60,535 nt of DNA from Pseudomonadota bacterium (GTDB lineage: Bacteria; Pseudomonadota; Alphaproteobacteria; Rhizobiales; Beijerinckiaceae), in contig JAEXGT010000035.1 in the NCBI GenBank assembly GCA_023450615.1, forward strand, positions 1 to 60,535, read 5' to 3'. Position 1 is the stretch's first letter, and every line of letters begins with the position of its first letter. Position numbers and translations under genes: made by a program. The notes beneath the pieces were generated by a model. It worked only from the letters and a program-made list of their open reading frames with translations. It searched no databases and had not been told where the DNA came from. This document shows, one piece after another, positions 9,120-18,094 of this stretch.

Positions 9120-10349
9120 TCATTGAAGCCTGCACGCGGTCTCGGGCTGATCAATGCCGAGGGTGTCGAGTGGTGTTCGCTGATGCAGGAAGCCAGCTTC
9201 CGGAGCCACTGAGACCAGGAAACGGGGCTGCACGATGAGAACCGGCTGACGGAGCTGCTGGTCCCAAGGGCGAAAGCTCAAGGAAACCCCTTTATAGGCC
9301 GGAAGGCCAAAACCTGCTCCCAGCATGAACTTCTTCGCCGCTTGGGGATCGGGCACTTTGGACTGCGTGATGGCCTCACCCACCGCTCGCACCGCCATCC
9401 AGACCTGGTAATCCAGCGGTCGCATCAGGCGATTGGCTGCGCGGAGAAAACGGGTCTGCGCCTGTGTGGCGCCCCACACTTCGAGCGTTGGGTGCCAAGT
9501 TGTAGCGATCAGGCCTTGGGTGCCGGCGACGGGCCGCGGTTCCGAAGTTCTGAAGGCCACATAGTCGCCGAAATCTCCAGCCTCATCGGCCACTATAGCC
9601 ACATCGAAATCAACGCCCCGGGTGAAGACGAGCGCTTCGGCGGTTGTGGGACTGTCGCCCTTAGCGCGGGCCAGCGGGCCGAACTCCCACGGCTTATCGG
9701 CCGCGATCACGAGTCCGAACTTGCGGGCCGCCCGCCTCATGGCATCGGCATAGAGCTTGTCTCCCGGCTGAGGGCCTACGATCAGGAAGAGCCGACGCCA
9801 CTGCTTGAATGCGAGGAACTGCGCAAGCGCATCAGTCAACATCGCGCGGCTTGGGGCTAGGTGGAAGACGTTGGCGCGGCAATCGGCACCGCGCAACCGG
9901 TCATCGGGTGCCCTGACGTTGAAGAGCACCACGTTCTCATCTTTGAGAGCATCCGCGATAGCCAAAAGCTGGTCGGCCGGAAGATCAACCGCTAGGAAGC
10001 CGACGCCACGGGCGATGAGGGATCGCGCGGCCGCAACAGCATCCTGTCCTTCCTCAAGGGTCTCCTCCTCTAGGGTGAATTGGTGACCCGTGAACCGTCC
10101 GGTCGTATTGTTGTCCTGTACTGCCAGGCGTCCGCCCGCAAGCCCCTCATCCTCGGGCACGGGGTCCAACTCGAACAATGGAGGCGGTGATGGCTGGCGG
10201 GTGATCAGCGCAATGCGGATCTCGGTGGCTTGTGGCGTCTGCGCACGGACCGGTAGCAAGAGCGCAAGAAACGATGTCAACACGCTCACCACAAGCAGCG
10301 GAATGCCCGTGTAGGCTCGCACTGACAGCCCTGAGCGATGTGGACCCAT
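9120..10349 (-). CDS. ABC-type substrate-binding protein of the PQQ-dependent alcohol dehydrogenase system
   Basis: A 409-aa periplasmic protein with a hydrophobic signal segment (GIPLLVVSVLTSFLALLLPVRA) and a branched-chain amino acid receptor-like fold (RIALITRQPSPPP, GGRLAVQDNNTTGRF). It matches the binding-protein family recurrently encoded beside PQQ alcohol dehydrogenases. No ABC ATPase or permease is nearby. The start at 10349 places the signal peptide about 14 residues in; an upstream extension to 10451 has no signal-like character. It lies 19 bp upstream of the propeller gene in the same direction, so the two are probably co-transcribed. Confidence 0.85.
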   Translation of the reverse strand: MGPHRSGLSVRAYTGIPLLVVSVLTSFLALLLPVRAQTPQATEIRIALITRQPSPPPLFELDPVPEDEGLAGGRLAVQDNNTTGRFTGHQFTLEEETLEEGQDAVAAARSLIARGVGFLAVDLPADQLLAIADALKDENVVLFNVRAPDDRLRGADCRANVFHLAPSRAMLTDALAQFLAFKQWRRLFLIVGPQPGDKLYADAMRRAARKFGLVIAADKPWEFGPLARAKGDSPTTAEALVFTRGVDFDVAIVADEAGDFGDYVAFRTSEPRPVAGTQGLIATTWHPTLEVWGATQAQTRFLRAANRLMRPLDYQVWMAVRAVGEAITQSKVPDPQAAKKFMLGAGFGLPAYKGVSLSFRPWDQQLRQPVLIVQPRFLVSVAPEAGFLHQRTPLDTLGIDQPETACRLQ

Positions 10350-10536
10350 TGGATGTGCCCTGTCCAAATGAGAGCCGAAGGGCAGGGCTAGTCCAAGAAC
10401 GCAGAACCTACTGCACCATCGCTTCGGCTGGTCAAAATAATTATTGCACAAAGGCTACGCTAGGCAACGCAAGCGAATGTCAGGATTCCGTGATCGGGAA
10501 AGCGACCCGCCTGCCGTTAGCCGAGAATGCAGGACC

Positions 10537-10962
10537 TCAACCCTTCACGACAAACTCTGCCCGCTGCGATGTGCCCGTTGTCCCCGGTACACGTAGCTCA
10601 AAGCGGCCTGGTCGGATCGGGACGAATGAGATGGTCGCTTCACCCTCAGCATCAAACTCAAGGCTGTCCATCCCAAGGGGCCGCACCTCGATATCGTTGA
10701 TGACAACTTCGTTGATCCAGACGTTGCGGAAAAACTCTGGTCCCGCGAGGGCCAGTTCCTGGCTTCCGTCGGAGCGGATGGTGAGCCGGTAATACTTGCC
10801 TGCTTCGAGCTCGTACGGCGCCTGGGCGAGTGGTTTTCCGGATGAGAGCTCAATCGGAGCTAGGTCCGTGGCCCGTTGCAGCAGGCCTGATTGTGCGTTA
10901 GCCGCGGCCGGGAGCAGCCCAGCGAGGACCAGCATAAACATGATGGTACGAAAAGGTGACAA
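10537..10962 (-). CDS. Exported cupredoxin-like protein of the PQQ accessory operon (unknown function)
   Basis: A 141-aa protein with a signal peptide (IMFMLVLAGLLPAAANAQS). The remainder is beta-rich with the layout of a small cupredoxin (APYELEAGKYYRLTIRSDGS, then ISFVPIRPGRFELRVPG). The His/Cys copper ligands of true cupredoxins are absent, and the mature part has no cysteine or histidine. Function is therefore unknown; binding or scaffolding in the PQQ/cytochrome electron path is inference from the neighbours. It appears to be the first gene of the minus-strand trio, 187 bp upstream of the binding-protein gene. Confidence 0.6.
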   Translation of the reverse strand: MSPFRTIMFMLVLAGLLPAAANAQSGLLQRATDLAPIELSSGKPLAQAPYELEAGKYYRLTIRSDGSQELALAGPEFFRNVWINEVVINDIEVRPLGMDSLEFDAEGEATISFVPIRPGRFELRVPGTTGTSQRAEFVVKG

Positions 10963-11494
10963 GGCGATCCTCCCTCACGTCTTGGCCAAAGCTTCTGAAG
11001 GGTATCAGAGATCTTACGACATCAATGCCACGCTTAAGGGGTGACAGCTGCTCTGTGATTGCGCATAGGGAGTATCCACACTGGGAGGTACGCTCGTGGC
11101 ACATTTGCGAAGGAGACCCAATGTCTGTTGATGGAGGGGACAACAGTCATTCCCGAGGCGCCGGCAATTTCTTCGAATGACCCTAATGAGACTTTCCAGG
11201 ATCGAGCCGTGGAGACGAGTGCTCAACGGGACCAAGGCTGCTTGATTTCTGCTTGGAATTCATGCCGTTGACTACAAACCATGCCGCCCCATGCGACCTG
11301 TTTTGCATATGTTATAACATATGATTTTCTTATAAGGGCTCGATAACCATGTTGAGCATTCCACAAGAAGCCTAGCATCCAACCATAGCTCACTTTGGCG
11401 CATTTCGCGCATTCTGTGGCCCTCTACGCATAGCGAGCCAAAAGCGTTGGGCTAGTCTTTGGGCCAGACAACGCAGAACAAGTTCGGAAGCGAG
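10963..11494. other. Divergent intergenic region between PQQ accessory operon and catabolic cluster
   Basis: The 532 bp hold no convincing gene. A 19-codon reading frame starting at 11121 has an AAGGAG 5 nt upstream but no recognisable features and is not called. The region must carry promoters for both directions. Its one clear element is the perfect palindrome at 11306-11323. Confidence 0.5.
11306..11323. promoter_or_regulatory. Perfect 18-bp palindrome, candidate operator
   Basis: CATATGTTATAACATATG reads the same on both strands. It is AT-rich in GC-rich surroundings, overlaps a possible -35-like TTGCAT (11304-11309), and lies about 170 bp upstream of the first hydrolase gene. Its shape (ATGTnnnnACAT core) resembles operators of GntR/FadR-type dimers. 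No GntR gene is in the window, so the binding protein is unknown. Confidence 0.5.
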
Positions 11495-12415
11495 ATGACC
11501 AGAGACGATGTCGAGTTCCCCTCGGACGGCATTACCCTGCGAGGATGGCTTTACCATCCAATACAAAGCCAACGACCGAACCCAGCTATCGTAATGGCTC
11601 ATGGCTATTCGGCCGTGAAGGAGCAGTACCTGGACCGTTATGCTGAGGTCTTCGCAACGGCAGGGTTCGCGGTCCTAGTCTACGACAACCCCAATTTTGG
11701 GGACAGCGATGGTCTCCCGCGCCAGGAGGTCGATCCAGTCAGGCAGCGCCGGGCCTACCGTGACGCGGTTTCGTTCCTCCAGACACTTGTAGAGATCGAT
11801 AAGGATCGCATCGGCCTATGGGGCTCAAGCTACAGCGGTGGGCACGTCATCGAAGTCGGCGCGATCGATCGGCGCGTGAAGTGTGTCGTTAGCCAAGTGC
11901 CAACGATCAGCGGCTATCAGTCGAGCCTGCGCCGTACCCGGGCGGATCAGGTCTCCTCGGCGCTTCGTCTCTTCGAGCGCGATCGGGCTGCACGCTTCCG
12001 CGGCGAGCCGGCCGGCGTGATGCAGGTCGTCGAAGAGGATCCAGGTAAGCCGGCAGCCATGGCTGGGCACGAAGCGCGTGACTTCTTTCTCGGCTCCCGA
12101 TCCTTCGCCCCAAATTGGCAGAACACCGTCACGATAAGAAGCGCGGAGATGGCGCGGGAAAACGAACCGGGAATCTATATCGCCCGCATCAGCCCGACGC
12201 CGCTGCTGATGATCGTTGCCGATGCAGACCACACAACCGCTACGGATCTTTGCCTGTCGGCGTACCAAGAGGCCCTCGAGCCCAAGAAACTTGTCATGAT
12301 CCCTGGCGGGCACTTTACGCCATACGTGGAACATTTCGAGGTTACCAGCGCAGCCGCGCGGGATTGGTTCGCGACATATTTGCTGCCTGCGGCATGCCGA
12401 GCACACCAGGAATAA
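11495..12415 (+). CDS. Alpha/beta hydrolase
   Basis: A 306-aa alpha/beta hydrolase resembling dienelactone-hydrolase/acetyl-xylan-esterase-like proteins. The oxyanion region is MAHGYSAVKEQY, the nucleophile elbow GSSYSGG, an acid is likely in IVADADHTT, and the triad histidine is in GGHFTPY. No signal peptide, so cytoplasmic. The start at 11495 (MTRDDVEFPSDGITLRGW) follows GGAAGCGAG; a longer frame from 11459 starts with TTG. It opens the cluster and probably hydrolyses an ester, lactone or amide of the imported substrate; the actual bond is unknown. Confidence 0.8.
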   Translation: MTRDDVEFPSDGITLRGWLYHPIQSQRPNPAIVMAHGYSAVKEQYLDRYAEVFATAGFAVLVYDNPNFGDSDGLPRQEVDPVRQRRAYRDAVSFLQTLVEIDKDRIGLWGSSYSGGHVIEVGAIDRRVKCVVSQVPTISGYQSSLRRTRADQVSSALRLFERDRAARFRGEPAGVMQVVEEDPGKPAAMAGHEARDFFLGSRSFAPNWQNTVTIRSAEMARENEPGIYIARISPTPLLMIVADADHTTATDLCLSAYQEALEPKKLVMIPGGHFTPYVEHFEVTSAAARDWFATYLLPAACRAHQE

Positions 12416-12472
12416 CCAATACGCGCCGTGCGCTAAGGTAATACGGCACAAAAGTGGATAGGGAGGAAACTT

Positions 12473-13201
12473 ATGTCTCGACAGGCGCTAGCCGGGCGCA
12501 CCGCAATCGTGACAGGCGGCGGGAAAGGACTTGGCCTCGCCATCGCGCAGCGATTGCGTGACGAGGGAGCCACGGTTTGTTCCTGGGATGTCACCCACTC
12601 GGAAACGACTAATCTTTTCGCAGCCGAGTTCCGCGCTGATGTCAGCGACCTTGCATCGGTCGAGGCAGCCCTGCGGCAGACGGTAGACCGATGCGGAAAA
12701 CCAGCGATCCTCGTCAACAATGCTGGCATCGCTGGCCCGACAATGCCGATCTGGGAATATCCCGCCGCTACCTGGCGCAAAGTCGTCGACGTCGACCTCG
12801 TGGGGATCTTCCACTGCTGCAAGGTCGTGCTTCCAGTCATGATCGAGGCTGGGTGGGGGCGGGTCGTCAATATCTCGTCCGTGGCCGGCAAGGAAGGGAA
12901 TGCAACATCAACGGCCTATAGCGCCGCCAAAGGCGGGGTGATCGCTCTTACCAAGGCGATTGCGAAGGAATTGGCCCTGACTGGCATCCTAGCCAATGCC
13001 GTGACGCCTGGGGCCTTTGATACCGAGATCTGGGAGCAGACGTCGGAAGGCTTCCTCGAAGCAGCCCTGGCGAAGATTCCAATGGGGCGTCTGGGACGGC
13101 CAGAGGAATTGGCCGCCTTGGTGACTTGGCTGTGCAGCGACGAATGCTCCTTTAGTACTGGCGCAGTCTTCGACATCTCTGGCGGGCGCGCTACACATTG
13201 A
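12473..13201 (+). CDS. SDR-family oxidoreductase (FabG-like)
   Basis: A 242-aa classical short-chain dehydrogenase. The cofactor motif is TGGGKGLG, followed by NNAG, the catalytic serine in NISSV and the YSAAK active-site tetrad members. The segment after beta-2 (SWDVTHSE) has an acidic residue and no basic pair, which suggests NAD rather than NADP. The C-terminus FSTGAVFDISGGRAT is typical of FabG-like 3-oxoacyl reductases. A GGGAGGAAACTT site precedes the ATG. In this cluster it probably oxidises or reduces a hydroxyl/keto group of the substrate. The stop overlaps the non-preferred early start of the AraC gene. Confidence 0.88.
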   Translation: MSRQALAGRTAIVTGGGKGLGLAIAQRLRDEGATVCSWDVTHSETTNLFAAEFRADVSDLASVEAALRQTVDRCGKPAILVNNAGIAGPTMPIWEYPAATWRKVVDVDLVGIFHCCKVVLPVMIEAGWGRVVNISSVAGKEGNATSTAYSAAKGGVIALTKAIAKELALTGILANAVTPGAFDTEIWEQTSEGFLEAALAKIPMGRLGRPEELAALVTWLCSDECSFSTGAVFDISGGRATH

Positions 13202-13230
13202 AAATTGGCGAGGCGATGGGGGAATTAAGC

Positions 13231-14040
13231 ATGGTCGCAAAGAGCATCAACCCGATCGACTATCAGAACGTGCCGCGCGCTGTTGGCGCGATGAGCAAGG
13301 AGTTTCCCGATGGATGTCGGCTGACTCCTCATACTCATGAGCGTGCCCAGCTTGTTTACGCCGTCGCAGGTGTCATGGAGATTGTTGCTAACGGGGTGAC
13401 GTGGATCATTCCTCCGCAACGGGCTCTGTGGATCCCCGGAGGCATCGAGCACTCGATGTTAGCGCGAGGTTCAATCTCGCTGCGCACCTTGTATGTCCGC
13501 TCCGATGCGCCTCACTTCCCCGAACCAGGGGAGCCGCGCAGCATCAGGGTGTCACCGCTGTTGCGTGAGCTGATCCTGCGCGCAGTCGACATGCCGATCG
13601 AGTACGATGAGAACGGACGTGATGGTGCCATTGTCGACCTCCTTCTACAGGAGATTGAGTTTATGCCTGACGAGGCGTTGCGGATCGCGGTTCCACATGA
13701 TCGCCGGCTGCGTCGGCTGTGTGATTTCATTAGGGCTCATCCGGATGACAACAGAGGCTTGGCGGAACTTGCACCGCTCACGGGTGCCTCGGGGCGCACC
13801 CTGACGCGTCTCGCACGTGCGGAACTTGGAGTGCCGCTACTCTACTGGCGGCATCAAGTCCGTCTCCTCGAAGCCCTTCCTCGGCTCGCCTGGGGCGAGC
13901 CAATCACCTCCGTCGCGCTGTCGCTTGGATACGAGACGCCAAGCGCCTTCACGGCGATGTTCTCGCGGACAATGGGAAAAACACCGAGCCAGTACCTCGC
14001 TGAAATCGGGGAACCAATGCCCGCGCCCGTTCGCACATAA
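13231..14040 (+). CDS. AraC-family transcriptional regulator with N-terminal cupin
   Basis: A 269-aa AraC/XylS regulator. The N-terminal half is a cupin sensor (LTPHTHERAQLVYAVAG, then ALWIPGGIEHSM). The C-terminal half holds the two helix-turn-helix motifs (LAPLTGASGRTLTRLARAELG and ITSVALSLGYETPSAFTAMF, then GKTPSQYL). I chose the ATG at 13231 (GGGGGA 7 nt upstream); starts at 13216 and a TTG at 13198 that overlaps the SDR stop are alternatives. It is encoded within the cluster and is the obvious candidate for its control, with the ligand expected to be a pathway compound. Confidence 0.88.
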   Translation: MVAKSINPIDYQNVPRAVGAMSKEFPDGCRLTPHTHERAQLVYAVAGVMEIVANGVTWIIPPQRALWIPGGIEHSMLARGSISLRTLYVRSDAPHFPEPGEPRSIRVSPLLRELILRAVDMPIEYDENGRDGAIVDLLLQEIEFMPDEALRIAVPHDRRLRRLCDFIRAHPDDNRGLAELAPLTGASGRTLTRLARAELGVPLLYWRHQVRLLEALPRLAWGEPITSVALSLGYETPSAFTAMFSRTMGKTPSQYLAEIGEPMPAPVRT

Positions 14041-14060
14041 ACCAAACAAGGGAGAGAAAC

Positions 14061-15380
14061 ATGAGTAGTTCTACCATCGCTGTCGGCGCAGCCGGCGGCG
14101 TGACCGGCGATCGCACACGGTCCTTACGCGCGACAGTTGTCGGCAACGTGCTCGAATGGTTCGATTGGACCATTTACGCGACATTTTCGCCGTTTATCGC
14201 GAGGGCCCTCTTTGCCCCTACCGATCCGGTCTCCGGACTTCTGCAAACTCTCGCCATTTTCGCGGTTGGCTTCGTTGCCCGACCACTTGGAGGACTGTTG
14301 TTCGGCCGATTTGCTGATAAGCGCGGCCGGAGGGCATCCCTTGTCCTGTCGATGATGATGATGGCTGTCGGAAGCCTGCTCATCGCGATCATTCCCAGCT
14401 ATTCGACGATAGGGGCGGCCGCTTCGGCGCTGCTGCTGGTGGCGAGGATCATCCAAGGACTGGCCCATGGCGGCGAGAGTGCGGCAGCCTACGTTTATGT
14501 CAGTGAGTTGGCGCCGGCGAAGTCGCGTGGCCTGTGGTCCAGCAGCGTCTTCGTCAGCATCAGCGTTGGTGTCATTATCGCCAGCCTTCTCGGCGTAGTC
14601 CTGACCAGCAGCCTCGAGGCGGAACAGCTCAATGGCTGGGGATGGCGCGTGCCATTCGTCGTCGGCACGCTTGTCGGTGTCTACGCGTATTTCCTGAGAC
14701 GCGGTGCCGTAGAGACCGATGTCTTCGAGGCCGAGCAAGCCAAGGCCGCTACTCCGACCAGTACACCTGCTGACAGAAGGAGTCTGATCCTGACCTGCAC
14801 GCGACTGGTCATCATTCTGGGTGCCTCAAACGTAGTTTATGCGGTTTGGCTGAGCTTCGCATCGACTTTCGCGATCTCAGTCATGAAGGTCCCTCCGGCC
14901 GAAGCCTTCCGTGCGAGCCTAGTGGCCCAGATCTTGGGCATGCTGGCGTTGCCGATCTTCGGAGCCCTTTCGGACCGTGTCGGACGTAAACCAATGGCTC
15001 TCCTCACCTGTGGTGGCTTTGCCCTGCTGTCCTTCTGGCTGACGGGCTTGCTTGGGCCGACGGCTTGGTCGCTATTCGTTGCGCAGTCAATCGCGTTGGT
15101 GCTCTGGGCCGCGTTGGGATCGGTTTGGCCAGCCATCATGGCGGAGCAGGTCGCGACCGGATCACGTGCGATCAGCGTGGGCGTCGCGAGTTCGCTCGGA
15201 GCGGCTCTGTTCGGAGGAACGGCGCCCTACCTGAATGCGTGGCTGACCTCGATCAACATGCAATGGGCCTTCACCGCCTACACGGTCGCGCTCAACGTGG
15301 TCGCGGTCATTCTGATCCTAACCATGCGTGAGACGCGCGGGATCGATCTCAAGACCATGCAGCAATCGAAAGCGCATTAA
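14061..15380 (+). CDS. MFS transporter, metabolite:H+ symporter (MHS) family
   Basis: A 439-aa integral membrane protein with about 12 hydrophobic helices. Family features are visible: NVLEWFDWTIYATFSPFIAR in helix 1, the loop 2-3 motif GRFADKRGRRASL, ARIIQGLAHGGESAAAYVY, and a second-half repeat motif GALSDRVGRKPM. MHS members import organic acids and related compounds with protons (for example shikimate, ketoglutarate, proline/betaine carriers). It follows a GGGAGAG ribosome site. Its place between regulator and enzymes makes it the probable uptake system for the cluster's substrate. Confidence 0.9.
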   Translation: MSSSTIAVGAAGGVTGDRTRSLRATVVGNVLEWFDWTIYATFSPFIARALFAPTDPVSGLLQTLAIFAVGFVARPLGGLLFGRFADKRGRRASLVLSMMMMAVGSLLIAIIPSYSTIGAAASALLLVARIIQGLAHGGESAAAYVYVSELAPAKSRGLWSSSVFVSISVGVIIASLLGVVLTSSLEAEQLNGWGWRVPFVVGTLVGVYAYFLRRGAVETDVFEAEQAKAATPTSTPADRRSLILTCTRLVIILGASNVVYAVWLSFASTFAISVMKVPPAEAFRASLVAQILGMLALPIFGALSDRVGRKPMALLTCGGFALLSFWLTGLLGPTAWSLFVAQSIALVLWAALGSVWPAIMAEQVATGSRAISVGVASSLGAALFGGTAPYLNAWLTSINMQWAFTAYTVALNVVAVILILTMRETRGIDLKTMQQSKAH

Positions 15381-15394
15381 GGCAGGAGGGATTG

Positions 15395-15958
15395 ATGTCA
15401 CAAACCTTGAAGACTGCTCCGGGAACATGGATCGTGGAGGAATTGCGCCGGCTCGATCGCAATGGCCTGCTCGCCGCGTTCGAGCAAATGCCCGCGCCAG
15501 AGCCCAGGATAATGGATGGCGAGTTCTTGAGCACTCTGCCCGATTATAGCAACGAGGAGTGGCGCGCCACTATGGCGCGCCTCGGCAAGGATTACTGGCT
15601 CGGGAAATCCTACTCTCCGGAGACGCTCGACGGCCACCAAGGGCATGGCCTCAATCGGTATCGCCGAGCCGACGGGTCAGTCAGTCGCTTGTCCCGCTTC
15701 GTGTGGGACATCGCACCTTCCATGATCGACGGGCGCTCCTCCTTGGTCATGAAATATGCCCACTTCAAGAACTGGGGTGGCAGCCATGACCTGATCGACG
15801 AGGTCCGTGTCGCTGGTCCGGACACCTATCTTGGCATATACCATACGGCCGAGCCCGTTCCAGGCTTCACACCGAGGAGCGGAGGCGCGAGGTCGGGGAT
15901 CGAGTTCTTCATGCTGACCGGTCCCGTCGCGGCCTTCGTCCCAGCCGAGCAGGACTGA
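15395..15958 (+). CDS. Protein of unknown function, possibly related to GXWXG/DUF4334 proteins
   Basis: A 187-aa soluble protein that I do not firmly recognise. The order of an N-terminal segment (LLAAFEQMPAPEPRIMDGEF) and a later LVMKYAHFKNWGG...DEVRVAGPDTYLGIYH is reminiscent of small GXWXG/DUF4334 proteins, which look lipocalin-like, but this is a remote impression. No signal peptide, membrane segment or cysteine is visible. GGAGGG precedes the ATG. It lies 14 bp after the transporter and 5 bp before the next hydrolase, so it is certainly part of the operon and may bind or transform a pathway intermediate. Confidence 0.6.
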   Translation: MSQTLKTAPGTWIVEELRRLDRNGLLAAFEQMPAPEPRIMDGEFLSTLPDYSNEEWRATMARLGKDYWLGKSYSPETLDGHQGHGLNRYRRADGSVSRLSRFVWDIAPSMIDGRSSLVMKYAHFKNWGGSHDLIDEVRVAGPDTYLGIYHTAEPVPGFTPRSGGARSGIEFFMLTGPVAAFVPAEQD

Positions 15959-15963
15959 GATCG

Positions 15964-16932
15964 ATGCCAGTCTTGGATGATCCGCGCTGGGATCCCCAGA
16001 TGAGGCTCGTGCTCGAGATGGTCGAGGCGGGGGGAGCCGAAGCCCGCACCCGGGCGCTTGGGCAACCCTTCGCCCGGCTCCGCGCCGAACTCGACGCGGC
16101 AGGCATGTTCGCGAACGAGGGCGGTCCTGCAATGGCGGCGACGGAGGAGGTCTGGGCCCCTGTCCAGGGCCGGAGCATGCGTTGTCGCATTTACCGACCC
16201 CGAAGCATGGCGGGAGCCGCACCCGCACTAGTCTTCCTGCATGGCGGAGGATGGGCACTCTCGTCGATCGAGACCCACGACCGTCTGGCACGGGAGATCG
16301 CCTCACGATCGGGCGTCGCCGTCATCAGCGTGGATTATGCGCTGTCGCCAGAGGCCGTCTTCCCCCAGGCATTGGAGGAGTGTGCCGAACTCGTGAGCTG
16401 GCTCGCACGCCATGGTGAAGATTGGGGGGTTAATCCAGACAGGCTTGCCATTGGAGGCGACTCCGCGGGCGGTAACCTAGCCTTCGGGACTGCAATGTTC
16501 TTGCGGGACCGAAGGGAGCGCATCCTCAGGGCATTACTTGCCTTATACCCCGTCTGCGATTGTGACCTGACCACGGAGAGTTACGAGGAGTTCGCCGACG
16601 GCTGCTTCCTTACCCGCGAGATGATGCGCTCATTCTGGAGCGGTTATGTACCGCGTTTGGCCTTGCGGTTTCATCCATACGCGTCCCCATTGCGGGGGCA
16701 CCTCCATGGACTTCCTCCTTCGCTTCTCGTTTTGGCTGAACTCGACGTGCTGCGCTCGGAAGGGGAGGAGATGTCCCGCCGGTTGGCGCAGGCTGGGTGT
16801 GAAGTCACATGCAAGACATTCTCCGGCATGGCGCATGGTTTCATGCGCCATGCCGGCCGTATCGGTGTTGCGCGTGACGCGCTCGCCAAGAGCGGCGCTT
16901 GGCTAATGGCTCGAATGGAGCGTGACGTATGA
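15964..16932 (+). CDS. Alpha/beta hydrolase, hormone-sensitive-lipase type
   Basis: A 322-aa esterase of the HSL (family IV) group. The oxyanion hole is HGGGWALSS, the nucleophile Ser167 lies in GGDSAGGN, the acid is probably in LAELDVLRSEG, and the histidine is in GMAHGFMRH. Cytoplasmic. Family members hydrolyse short acyl esters. It follows the unknown gene by 5 bp. With the hydrolase at 11495 it gives the cluster two unrelated hydrolases, which suggests two hydrolysable bonds or two substrates. Confidence 0.86.
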   Translation: MPVLDDPRWDPQMRLVLEMVEAGGAEARTRALGQPFARLRAELDAAGMFANEGGPAMAATEEVWAPVQGRSMRCRIYRPRSMAGAAPALVFLHGGGWALSSIETHDRLAREIASRSGVAVISVDYALSPEAVFPQALEECAELVSWLARHGEDWGVNPDRLAIGGDSAGGNLAFGTAMFLRDRRERILRALLALYPVCDCDLTTESYEEFADGCFLTREMMRSFWSGYVPRLALRFHPYASPLRGHLHGLPPSLLVLAELDVLRSEGEEMSRRLAQAGCEVTCKTFSGMAHGFMRHAGRIGVARDALAKSGAWLMARMERDV

Positions 16933-16983
16933 TCATCTCATGCGCTGTCGTTGATCCCGTCCTGAGCAGGAGGTCTATGTAGG

Positions 16984-17937
16984 ATGAAACCATTGCGTGA
17001 TGTCGCCGTTCTCGGTGCCGGCCTGATGGGGCATGGGATCGCTCAGGTCTTCGCGGAAAGAGAATGCTCTGTCCGCATATACGACACATCCCAGGACAGC
17101 CTCGGAACGGTGAGAAGCCGGATTGAAACGAATCTCTCTCGCCTTAGCCGGGACGTCAGCGTCTCGAAGAGGGTGACGCCGATTGCCGAGCTTGAGGATG
17201 CGGTCCGGGGCGCCGATCTCGTCATTGAGGCAGTCAGCGAAAATCTGCGGCTCAAGCGCGAGCTGCTCGGCGCCGTCGAGGGCCTTGTCCCTGACGAGAC
17301 CATCCTCGCGAGCAATACCTCGGTTATCCCAATCACGGAGATCATGTCAGGATTGCGCAAACCTGACAGAGCCCTAGGCACTCACTGGTGGAACCCGCCT
17401 TTCCTCGTGCCGCTGGTCGAGGTGATCGGCACTCCATGGACAAGTGACGAGGCCATCGCAATGACGATGCGTGTGCTAGAGTCCGTTGGGAAGACGCCGG
17501 TCCGCGTAAAGAAAGACGTCGCCGGCTTCATCGGTAATCGTCTTCAGCATGCGCTGTGGCGCGAGGCGATCTTTCTTGTAGAGCAAGGGATCTGCGATGC
17601 AGAGACAGTCGATCTCGTTGTGAAGTCGAGCTTCGGAAGGCGCCTGGGAGTCCTTGGCCCGCTTGAGAACGCGGATCTGGTTGGAACGGATCTCACGCTG
17701 GCCATTCATGAAACGATCCTGCCGACCCTATGCGCGCAGCCCGCCCCATCGCCATACCTTCGTGATCTAGTGGACGAAGGGCATCTGGGCATGCGGAACG
17801 GCCGCGGATTCCGGTTTTGGGCACCCAAGAGTCGGCAGCAGGTCCAGGATGGATTGCTCGACTTCCTGGCCAGATGGAGCACAGAGCGGACAGCGGCATC
17901 GGAGAGCCGGCATGCCGGAGACGATGCCGATGGGTGA
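16984..17937 (+). CDS. 3-hydroxyacyl-CoA dehydrogenase family protein (beta-hydroxy acid dehydrogenase)
   Basis: A 317-aa two-domain dehydrogenase. The Rossmann motif is VLGAGLMGHGIAQVFAE, followed by DLVIEAVSENLRLKREL and LASNTSVIPITEI. The substrate histidine lies in GTHWWNPPFLVPLVEV, and the C-terminal helical domain begins near KDVAGFIGNRLQHAL. The HWWNPP variant and the single C-terminal domain place it among the shorter relatives that include carnitine and L-gulonate dehydrogenases, which act on free beta-hydroxy acids. With the BKACE enzyme downstream, oxidation of a beta-hydroxy acid to a beta-keto acid is the likely step. The exact substrate is not deducible. Confidence 0.82.
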   Translation: MKPLRDVAVLGAGLMGHGIAQVFAERECSVRIYDTSQDSLGTVRSRIETNLSRLSRDVSVSKRVTPIAELEDAVRGADLVIEAVSENLRLKRELLGAVEGLVPDETILASNTSVIPITEIMSGLRKPDRALGTHWWNPPFLVPLVEVIGTPWTSDEAIAMTMRVLESVGKTPVRVKKDVAGFIGNRLQHALWREAIFLVEQGICDAETVDLVVKSSFGRRLGVLGPLENADLVGTDLTLAIHETILPTLCAQPAPSPYLRDLVDEGHLGMRNGRGFRFWAPKSRQQVQDGLLDFLARWSTERTAASESRHAGDDADG

Positions 17938-18094
17938 GATGCCGTAGCGCCCGATCGGGTTTGAGCCGGCACATGCTTTTCCATCTCATGGCCACAGGCC
18001 CCATGCCGGCTCGCATGGATATATCAGGGGCTCCTGTCGAGTTGGAGCTTGCCTTCCCTCAGCACGATATTCCTCCCAACGAAGGAGAGCGAAC

